Under the pieces are notes generated by a model. It had not been told where the DNA came from, made no database searches, and saw only the letters and a program-made list of their open reading frames with translations. 47,771 nt of DNA, taken from contig CBDUXP010000027.1 in the NCBI GenBank assembly GCA_965371225.1, positions 1 to 47,771 on the forward strand, in the 5' to 3' direction. This stretch comes from CBDUXP01 sp965371225 [NCBI: uncultured bacterium]. Its GTDB lineage: Bacteria; Abyssobacteria; SURF-5; CBDUXP01. Shown piece after piece: positions 15,535 through 23,500 of the stretch (position 1 is the first letter of the stretch; each line of letters starts with the position of its first letter). A program made the translations under genes and the position numbers.

Positions 15535-17274
15535 CTACGCTTCCTCGGGTGCCGGGCCGTCGCCGGTGTCCGCCGAGGCGGTGGCGCTGTCCGTGGCGGC
15601 GACCGGGGGTGCCGTTTCCCGTTCGCGGTACGCGGCTAGCTTGGTTTGATACGCGCTTAGCGACTTGGGCAAATTGTACACCGTCATTCGGAAGGACACC
15701 CGTGCGTCTTCCGTATCGTCCATCTCGCGGCGTTGCAGCTTCGGCTCCAGCCCGGAGACCCCTTGGAATGCCTTGGTCATGTCATAGATCACCCCGTAAT
15801 TCTCGTCCACGTTGCCCGTATCGGCATAGCCGGTCAGGTGCACCTCACCCTTCTTCCTGTCCGTTCTCAGGGTTTCGACAAAGAGGCCGGGGTGCATGTT
15901 CTCAGACAACATACGCATATACAGCAAGGCGGGGATCCCGCCGCGGGCGGAACGCATCAGCAGGGCGTATTCTTCGGTCAGGATGCTCACTTCCTCCGCC
16001 AGGGCCGCGCGCTCCTTCTCCTGCGCCTCAAAGGGGGCGAGCGTCTCCTCGTATTTCGTCAGCATCTGGCGATCCCGCTCGATGTTCGGCGTGAGGAGTT
16101 GCCCACCGAAATACGTTGCGCCAATGAGGAACAGGAGACTGAGCCCATAGCAGACCCCTTGCACTTGGCGCTGGCGCCGCGCGACAAGGCGAGGCGGCTC
16201 AAGACTGATTTCGATAGCGCAGGGGACGAGGCCGCGTAGCGCGTGGCCCATGACCGTGACGAATTCCAGGCCCTGGCGCTTTAGCGCCGCTTGTTCCGGC
16301 GGCACTTCGACGCTGCGGAACGGGTTGAGAAACGCCACTTGCACTCCCAGCCGGTCGGCGATGAGGGGCCGGATATTCTTCATCTGCGCCCCGCCCCCGC
16401 AGATGAACGCGCGCGAGACCGCGACCGCGCCTGACTGGGTGCGGAAATAGCCGATCGACAGCTTGACCTCGCCCAACAGCCGATCGATGGCCCGCGCCAG
16501 GATCGTGCTGATCTTCCGATGCTCTTCACTGACCTTGGCATTCGGCCCCGGGGGCGGAAAGAGGAGCCCCGCCTGCATTTTGATCATCTCGGCTTCGTCA
16601 AACGATTTGCCGAGTTCATTGGCCAGCAACTGCGAGATGTCATTGCCGCCCAAGCCCACGCAGCGGGTGAAGCGCAAGTGGCCGTCGTACTCGATCAGGA
16701 TCGTGGTCGTGGTGGCCCCGAAGTCCAGAATCGCCGTACAGTCCGCCTCGTTCGAATACCCGCTGTAGACGTAAGCGTTGTAGATGGCGAGGGGATTGGC
16801 GTCCAGGAGGCCGGTCTTGACCCGCACCTCCTCCAGCTGCTTGATGAACTGTTCGCACACGTCGCCTTTCATGGCGACCAGGACCACCTCCATCTCCGCG
16901 GCGTTCTGCTGCCGCAGCATCTGGTAGTCCACGGCGATCTCGTCCAGGCGGAAGGGGATGGTCTGTTGCACCTCGTAGCGGACGATCTGGTCCACGCGGG
17001 ATTCCGGAATGGGGGGGAGCTTGATGTTCCGGATGAACGCGCTCTGGCCACTCACGCCGGCCACCACGCGCCGGCTGCTGACCCCGGTCCGCTCGAACAC
17101 CCGTTCGAGCCCCTTCAGCTGCAGCGCGCGCAGCCGGTCGGGCGGGAGATTCGGATTGGCGCGCAGGGGCAGCCGACCGCCGGCGACGACTTGCACGCCG
17201 TCCCCGGATTTCGCAATCTCCAACACCCGCGCCGTCGCGGAGCCGAGATCCACGGCCACTCGTTTCGAAGGCAT
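15535..17274 (-). CDS. PilM-PilN fusion protein, pilus inner-membrane platform
   Basis: The first ~345 residues are PilM, an actin-like ATPase. It starts VAVDLGSATARVLEI and includes QSAFIRNIKLPPIPESRVDQIVRYE, the AILDFGATTTTILIEYDG phosphate loop region, RCVGLGGNDIS and AFICGGGAQMKNI. After a linker (ISLEPPRLVARRQRQ) comes a single membrane helix (about 375-396) and a coiled coil plus periplasmic domain (about 397-545) in the order expected of PilN. In most bacteria PilM is cytosolic and binds the short N-terminal tail of a separate PilN. Here the two are one polypeptide, as I recall for the Amuc_1101 family. The ATG has AGGGG seven bases upstream. The C-terminus is a short Ala/Pro/Thr-rich tail. 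Confidence 0.88.
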   Translation of the reverse strand: MPSKRVAVDLGSATARVLEIAKSGDGVQVVAGGRLPLRANPNLPPDRLRALQLKGLERVFERTGVSSRRVVAGVSGQSAFIRNIKLPPIPESRVDQIVRYEVQQTIPFRLDEIAVDYQMLRQQNAAEMEVVLVAMKGDVCEQFIKQLEEVRVKTGLLDANPLAIYNAYVYSGYSNEADCTAILDFGATTTTILIEYDGHLRFTRCVGLGGNDISQLLANELGKSFDEAEMIKMQAGLLFPPPGPNAKVSEEHRKISTILARAIDRLLGEVKLSIGYFRTQSGAVAVSRAFICGGGAQMKNIRPLIADRLGVQVAFLNPFRSVEVPPEQAALKRQGLEFVTVMGHALRGLVPCAIEISLEPPRLVARRQRQVQGVCYGLSLLFLIGATYFGGQLLTPNIERDRQMLTKYEETLAPFEAQEKERAALAEEVSILTEEYALLMRSARGGIPALLYMRMLSENMHPGLFVETLRTDRKKGEVHLTGYADTGNVDENYGVIYDMTKAFQGVSGLEPKLQRREMDDTEDARVSFRMTVYNLPKSLSAYQTKLAAYRERETAPPVAATDSATASADTGDGPAPEEA

Positions 17275-17374
17275 TACAAACCCCTAACCCACGCTGCCCA
17301 GCCCGGTCCTCCACCACCGAGTCGCCCCGTCTCCCCTGATCCGTCCCAGCCACCGCGGGTCCAGCCGGACGAGG

Positions 17375-17409
17375 GTATCCAACCAGTTGCTATCACACTG
17401 GTTAGATAC
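17375..17409. promoter_or_regulatory. Near-perfect palindrome in the pilM leader
   Basis: GTATC-c-AACCAG and its mirrored arm CTGGTT-a-GATAC surround an 11-base centre, giving twelve-base arms with one mismatch. It starts seven bases downstream of the candidate -10 element and 100 bases upstream of the pilM start. It could be an operator or an RNA hairpin in the leader. No T run follows, so a simple terminator is unlikely. Confidence 0.55.
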
Positions 17410-17415
17410 CGGCAT

Positions 17416-17443
17416 ACTATCCACCGGTTCCGAGGCCTGTCAA
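17416..17443 (-). promoter_or_regulatory. Candidate sigma-70 promoter of pilM operon
   Basis: On the minus strand a perfect TTGACA (17438-17443) is followed after 16 bases by GATAGT (17416-17421), four of six -10 positions. It lies in the 194-base gap between the large exported protein gene and pilM. The pilM-to-secretin genes could therefore be expressed separately from the pseudopilin genes. Confidence 0.5.
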
Positions 17444-17468
17444 GGGATCGCATGCGCCGGCATTCCCC

Positions 17469-20400
17469 CTAGTTAAAGCGTTCCTGCCGGAGCCGAATGG
17501 GCTGAGTCGGTTCCGGACTCGTGTCCGCGGCCCCCGGATCCACCACCACGATGAACGCCCCCGCTTCGGCCATCGGCTGGACCGGTGGGATGGGCGCAGG
17601 CCCCACACCCACACCGCCGCGCGCCAACCCGTCGACCGCCCGGAAACGCACCCGGTAGCGGCGTGGCGTGCCTCCCGAGGGCTTCATGGATGCCTTTTCC
17701 GCGAGAGGGTCCGCAATGGCCACATCGTTTTCCAGATCAATGATGATCGTTCCGGGCGTCGTGTACGCCGGCCACGTATTGTCAGGAAAATCCGTCCAAT
17801 CTAGCCAAGCTGTCACGTAGTCCGGGTCCACGTTGGCCGCCTCCCCCATAAATTTACCAGCGTCATCGTTGTCTAGGGGATCATCCCCCACTCGAATTTC
17901 CGGGTCCACGCGGTACTGGAGGGTGTACCGGGGCTCGCCGGTCGCGCCATTTCGTGCCTCGTCGGCAAACATGGTCCCGGCAGTCGGCACCCCGCCCTCG
18001 GCGAACACGGTAAAGGAGAGCACCGTGCTGGACGTGATGGGCGGCGGTTGGGCGAGGATTTCGGTGCTGCGGGGCAATACCTCGATCGTGAATTCTTTCT
18101 CTGCCGAGAGCGTGGGCGGGCCGGTATTGTCCTGGACCTCCAGGGTAAAGGTATAGGTGCCGGCCAGCGTGTCATCGTCCGGCGAAACCGCCGGGAAATT
18201 TGGATCGGCCGGGAGGGTCCCAATGGATACGAACCCGGTGTTCGCGAAGGCGGTTTCGTTAAGAATTTCCAGGTTGCCGGCGGTGGGCGGCAGCGCCGGG
18301 TCCGCGGTCGGGGCCCCGACCAGCCAGTCGGTCACGGGGATTGTGGGCGCCCGGATTGCCCGCACCGTGGCCAAGTACGGGAAGTTCGCGGTTGGATCGT
18401 CGTAGCGCATGCCCTGGCGCACCGGGGGTAGGGACCGGTCGAGGATGCGGAACGTGGAGGACCCGCTGAAGCTCACCGAATCCTGGTAGGCCACGTCCTG
18501 TTCCGGCGCGCCGAAGACGAACTGGTCGTCCACCCCCAAGGTGAAGGCGACCTGCTCCTGGCCGCCCGGCGTGCCCGACAGGGTGAGGCTCGTGGGGCCG
18601 AGGAGGGGAACGCCCTCCACCAGCCCGTCCGAAAAGGTCAGGCCGTCGAGCTGCGCGCCCACGGCGAGGAGCCACTGGTACGAAGGTACTCCCACGCCCC
18701 GGTTCGCAGCGGCCGTGTCCACGTCCACCAGGTTGAAGGTCACGCTGACGAATTGGCCCGCTTCCATGTTGGGCAGCACGCGCGGGGTAATGTCCGTCCC
18801 GTCCACCACCAGGTTGTAGCTCGATGAGTTGACGTTCGATGCCCCATCCCGCACGCGTACCGTGAACCAGTGGTCGCCCACGACCCCCGGTTCCCCCGTC
18901 GGGTTGCTGACGGGCGCGCCCAGAATCTCCCAGTCCGGCCCGTCCAAATCAGTCGCATTCAGCGCGCCCGCCGTGCCGTCCGGTAGTGATGACGCGCCGG
19001 TGATGGGATCCGTGGAGCCGTTGTTCCAGACGTACGGCAGGTTCAGGCTGCCGTCCGCGTCCACCAACAGTTCGCCCGACAAGATATTGCGGCCCTTCAG
19101 GATCGCGGCCGGGAGTGTCGAGAGCGTGATGCCGCCGGACGTGCCCCCAAAGACCAACAGAATCTCCAGCCGCACGTCGCTGATCTTGAGCGTGCTCGTG
19201 TTCTCCACGTCGAACGCGTAATCGTCCGCCGGGGGGCCGACCGTGTAGTCCGTCCCGCCGGCCGTGATAGTGAACCCCACGGTGAGGTCGTCCGTGCTGT
19301 AGGCCGCCGTCGTGGTGGCTTGATTGACTTGCAGGCCGGACACGCTCCCCGTGACATCCCACACCTCCGAGCCTGGAATGGTGTCGTCCACCACGGTCAC
19401 CGTCCAGGTCTGCGGGATTGCGGCGGCGCTGGCGCTGGCTCCCGTGAGGGCGCCGCTGCCGAAGGTGTTGACCGGCGCCGGGTCGATGAGGGCGCTGATG
19501 TAGGGGGCCGGCGCCCCTGCCGCCGGATCGGTCTGCGTACGCACCCGCACCCACAGCTGCTCGCTCAAGTTGAAGAAGCTGTCCACGTTGAACGCGAAAT
19601 CGTCGGGCGTCGGCAGGTCGACGAAGTTGACGCCGCCGGCGGTGATCGAGAAGCTGACCGTCCCGTCATCCACCGCATAGGCCACGCCCGTCGTGGCGGA
19701 GCCGCCTTGCAATCCGGAGGCGGACCCGGTGACGTTCCACAACTCCGACCCGGGCGTGGTGACGTCGAACACCGTCACGGTCCACGTCTCGATGGTCGCG
19801 CCGGGCGTGGCGGTGATCCCGCTGAGGAAACCGTCACCCGTGTTGGCGACCCCGGGGTCGGCCGCCGGGTCGGGGGTGACCACGGCCTGCCCCGCGGCGG
19901 CAAAGATGTCGTTGGTGAGGTCGAGGGTGACCACCGTGTTCGGCGCCGCTACGCTCCCCCCAAAACCGTCCGCCGGGACCGTGAAGGTGGCGATGCCACA
20001 CGGCACTACCGGCGCCGTGTCCTCACTCCCGTCCGCGCACAGGTCCAGTTCCTCCCCCGTGAACGCCAGGTCCCCGTCCCGGTCCAGGAGCACTTCCAAC
20101 CGCCATTCGCCGCCCAGCGCCGGCACGTCCTCGAGCGCGTCGCCCCCGGGCAGATCCAACGTGTTGATCAGGACCGCCGGCTCCCCGTCCGCGTCCGCCT
20201 GCACCAGGTCGATCTCCACCCTCACGGTGTCCTGCGGGCTGATAAAGATTACCGGCGGCGCCCCGGCCGGCAGGGAGAACGCCTGCCAGGTGACAGCCGT
20301 GTCCGCTTCCGGGGGTGCCAGCGCCACGCCGCCCGCACACCGCGCATTCTGCGCATCCACGCGCACGCGGGCGAACGTCGTCGGATCCCCGTCGCGGCCC

Positions 20401-20582
20401 GCCGCCTCGCCGATCACGATGGTCGGGCCCGCACAGCCGCCCGTATCCTCCCGCACGGTCACGGCGGTGTCGGGTCGCGCCGTGAACGTCTGCGCGCCGG
20501 CGGGCACACTCGCGCCCAGGAGCAGCAGGCTCGCTGCCGCGGCGACCCCCCATGCCGGGGCGCGGCGCACGCTACCGTTCAT
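17469..20582 (-). CDS. Large exported beta-domain protein coupled to gspK
   Basis: The protein has 1037 residues with a clear signal peptide (WGVAAAASLLLLGASVPAGAQ). The rest is rich in Thr, Val, Asp and Gly and looks like a chain of Ig-like or cadherin-like beta domains; it is almost free of cysteine and of membrane helices. Two homologous ~70-residue units occur at about 265-334 and 392-461 (TWTVTVFDVTTPGSELWNVT and TWTVTVVDDTIPGSEVWDVT). Later segments have Ig-type phrases such as TYTFTLEVQDNTGPP. The ATG at 20580-20582 lies inside the last codons of gspK and has GGAG seven bases upstream, so translation is coupled. It could be the secreted substrate, a tip adhesin or a surface partner of the pseudopilus. 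I recognise no family. Confidence 0.8.
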   Translation of the reverse strand: MNGSVRRAPAWGVAAAASLLLLGASVPAGAQTFTARPDTAVTVREDTGGCAGPTIVIGEAAGRDGDPTTFARVRVDAQNARCAGGVALAPPEADTAVTWQAFSLPAGAPPVIFISPQDTVRVEIDLVQADADGEPAVLINTLDLPGGDALEDVPALGGEWRLEVLLDRDGDLAFTGEELDLCADGSEDTAPVVPCGIATFTVPADGFGGSVAAPNTVVTLDLTNDIFAAAGQAVVTPDPAADPGVANTGDGFLSGITATPGATIETWTVTVFDVTTPGSELWNVTGSASGLQGGSATTGVAYAVDDGTVSFSITAGGVNFVDLPTPDDFAFNVDSFFNLSEQLWVRVRTQTDPAAGAPAPYISALIDPAPVNTFGSGALTGASASAAAIPQTWTVTVVDDTIPGSEVWDVTGSVSGLQVNQATTTAAYSTDDLTVGFTITAGGTDYTVGPPADDYAFDVENTSTLKISDVRLEILLVFGGTSGGITLSTLPAAILKGRNILSGELLVDADGSLNLPYVWNNGSTDPITGASSLPDGTAGALNATDLDGPDWEILGAPVSNPTGEPGVVGDHWFTVRVRDGASNVNSSSYNLVVDGTDITPRVLPNMEAGQFVSVTFNLVDVDTAAANRGVGVPSYQWLLAVGAQLDGLTFSDGLVEGVPLLGPTSLTLSGTPGGQEQVAFTLGVDDQFVFGAPEQDVAYQDSVSFSGSSTFRILDRSLPPVRQGMRYDDPTANFPYLATVRAIRAPTIPVTDWLVGAPTADPALPPTAGNLEILNETAFANTGFVSIGTLPADPNFPAVSPDDDTLAGTYTFTLEVQDNTGPPTLSAEKEFTIEVLPRSTEILAQPPPITSSTVLSFTVFAEGGVPTAGTMFADEARNGATGEPRYTLQYRVDPEIRVGDDPLDNDDAGKFMGEAANVDPDYVTAWLDWTDFPDNTWPAYTTPGTIIIDLENDVAIADPLAEKASMKPSGGTPRRYRVRFRAVDGLARGGVGVGPAPIPPVQPMAEAGAFIVVVDPGAADTSPEPTQPIRLRQERFN
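19202..19790 (-). repeat. Duplicated 70-residue beta unit in the large exported protein
   Basis: Copies at about 19581-19790 and 19202-19410 encode matching units. Each has W-T-V-T-V, a P-G-S-E-x-W-x-V-T-G turn, S-G-L-Q, a D-D-x-T-V-x-F-x-I-T-A-G-G strand pair, then P-x-D-D-x-A-F-x-V. They are separated by about 170 bases of a different sequence. Confidence 0.75.
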
Positions 20583-23500
20583 AGACCAGCTCCAGTTTCT
20601 TCTGCGCGCGCACCTCACCGTCCTGGATGATGCCGTCCCCGTTCGCGTCCACCGCGGCCTGCCCCAGCACGATCACCTTGTACACATCGGACCGCACAGT
20701 TACCAGATTCGCCAGCGCTTCGAACACCGCCTCCGCCTCGCCCGCCTCGTCCACCACGGCGAAGGTGTTGCCGAGGGGATGGGTCTCGGTGACGATCGCC
20801 GTGAAGGTCACGTCGTCCGCCGCCACGCTTCGGACGGTGAGCAGTTCTGTCAGGGCGGGGTCCGTATCCTGCAAGCGCATGCCCGCTACGATGACCGCCC
20901 CATGCCCGCCTCCCAGCGTGACCGTGTCGTCCACAAAGGCGGTGAGCGGGGTCGCGCTCGTCACGGCCCCGCCGCCGTTGTTCTTTCCGTCGTTGTTCAG
21001 GGTGTCCGCACTGAGGACCACCGCATTGTTCAGGCCGCGCCGGCTGCTCATGAGGTCGCCGATGGAGGTAAACGGGCCGTTGATGCGGCGGTCCTCGACG
21101 ATGCGCTCGGCAATGGTGATGGTGCCCAAGACACCGGCGTCCTCGGTGTCCAGGTCCAAATTGGGCAGGCCGCGCAAGACGCGCGCGGTGGCGGTGTTCA
21201 GGTTGATGCGGCCCGGCGTGCGGACCGGGGGCGCGAGCACCACGCGCGTCACTTGGTTCTGCGTCACGGTGGCCCCGGCCTCGGCGCCCACGTTGGTGAA
21301 CCGCAGGCGAAGCTGGTTGCCCACAGTCGTGTCATACGGGATGCTCATGGGCCCGTACGCGGTGATGTTATCGCCCTGGCTGGCCGACAGCCCCACGGGC
21401 GGGGCGAAGAGATCGTTCGCCGGCGGGCCGCCCCGCGTCAGGATTGCAATGGGAGTATCCGTACTGTCCAACACCTCCACCTGCAGCAGCGCGCCCGCCA
21501 AACCAAAGACGTACAGGCAGTACACACCCGGCTCGATGCCGTCGTTCGCGTCCCACACCATGTCCACCGTGCTGCCCTCGTCGTCGATGGCGATGGTGTA
21601 GAGGTCCGGATCCGCGGCCGGCGAGGAATTGGACCACCCGGCGAAGTTCAGTGTGACGTCCGCCACGGTGGGCTCCAGCACCAGGGCCTCCACCGAAAAG
21701 CTGTCCACCAGCCCGGCCACATCCGGCGCTTCCGGAACGTGAATACTCCGGATGGTCGCGCGATCGGCCCCGAGACCGAACGCGGCGCCATTATTGATCA
21801 AATCCCCCGTCTCCCACGGGGAGTTGTCGTCGTCGTCCCACACCAGCATGCGGTCGTTCACCGCGTCCACCCGCAGCACCACGCGCGAGTTCCCCTGGGT
21901 CGTGTTGGTGATGGTGTTGCCGACGGCCGGGTCAACGCCTGTGCTTGAGGTGTACCCCACGGTCGCCGTGCGCCGGAACGCGGGGTTGGCGATTAGCACG
22001 TCGAACACGGCGTTCGCGGCGTGTTGCACCACCGGCCCCTGTTCGCCTCGCACCACGGTCAGCACATTGGTGCCCGTGTCGACGTCGATGACGCGCATGT
22101 GCTCCCGCGTGTCGCTGGCGTGATCGCGCAGGAATACGGGTTCGTTGCGGTCCTGCATGAGCGAATCCAAGAGTTCGGCATTCGCTGCCGTCACCTGAAG
22201 GGTGGTGGCCGCGGGAGCCATGGCCGCCCCCGCGTTCTCCGTCACCGTCCCGCGCAGGTCATCGTCCAGCCGCAGCGAGTCCAGCCCCGTGCGGTCGTAC
22301 GGATGCCCATCGTCGAACGGCACCCGCCCCAGCTCGCCCACCGTGGCAAGGAACTGGTTTTTCAGTTGGCCGAAGGGCTCCACCGGCAAGATGACGTAAT
22401 TGGCTGCCGCGCCGTGATTTTCTTCCACCACACCCGTGAAGGTGAGCGTGTCCGTCGCCACGGATTCGACGATCAGCCGGTCGAGCGGGTCCGTGTCGGC
22501 CAGGTCCACCAGCGTGCTGCCGGGCGGGACGAACAGCCCGTCGCCCGCAGTCAGGGTCAGGGTGTCGTCCACCCCCGCCGTCAACGCACCCACACCTTGC
22601 ACCTCCACGCTGAGCGGCGACCGGTTCACGGCGCCCGGGGTGGGCACCGGCTCGTTCGCCCGCGGGGTCCAATCGTCATAGTTGCCGTCCGCCAGGACCG
22701 GGACCGCCGTGGTCACCCAGGGGTTGGTCGCGCCGGGCCCGGCGTCTACTCCGTCGTACTTGTCGAGAACGAAGTTGTCTACGCGCGCGACCGCCCCTGC
22801 GACCTCCGCTGAGCGATTCATTTGCAGCCGGTCGCCCGCGTACATGGGACTCCGGCGTTCGAGCGTGCCGAAGCCCGCGTTGGCCGCGACGGGATCCGTA
22901 GCCCAGCCGATGTCCTGGGCGTCGTAGGTCACCCGATCGACTAGATTCCCCGCGGCGTCCAGCAGGCTGACCGTCGCTACGTCGATGCCGGTCCAGACCC
23001 GGTCGGCCGCCTCGGTATTTTCGTCATCCTCGTCTGTCAAACCGTCTTCGTCGTTGTTCACACCGTCGGCAGCGCGGATGTCCGTTGCAGTGCCCCGCGC
23101 GTTGATGTTTGACGCGTCGTTGTTGAAGTCGTTAATCGGTTCGTTGGGGAACAGCTCCGTGAACGGGATGAAGTCGTTCGCCTCTTCGTCCGGTTCGTCC
23201 ACCGTGGTGTCTCCGTCATTGTCGATCCCGTCTGCGGCAAATCCCGTATCGGGGCTGGGGGGATCGAACAGATTCAGCACGTTCGAGAGCTGGATGGCGA
23301 CGGGATTGGGGTTGGGATTGAGCGGCAGCGCGGAGGTCAAAGTGGGCCAGAGCTTGTCGTAGGCCATGGTGTCGGGCGAATTTGTATCGTTAGCCTCCTG
23401 GTCGAGCAAGGTGAAATTGCCCGTGGTGTTCGCCCCACCGGTATTGGCGCCAATCGCGTCTACGGAAAAGACCGTGTACGAGGGGCCGGCCGCGGTCGCG

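Noticed and set aside
19320-21948. Long plus-strand frames opposite the exported beta protein and the end of gspK
   Set aside because: High GC content suppresses stop codons on the opposite strand. The translations are Arg/Pro/Ser-rich and show no family or start signal.
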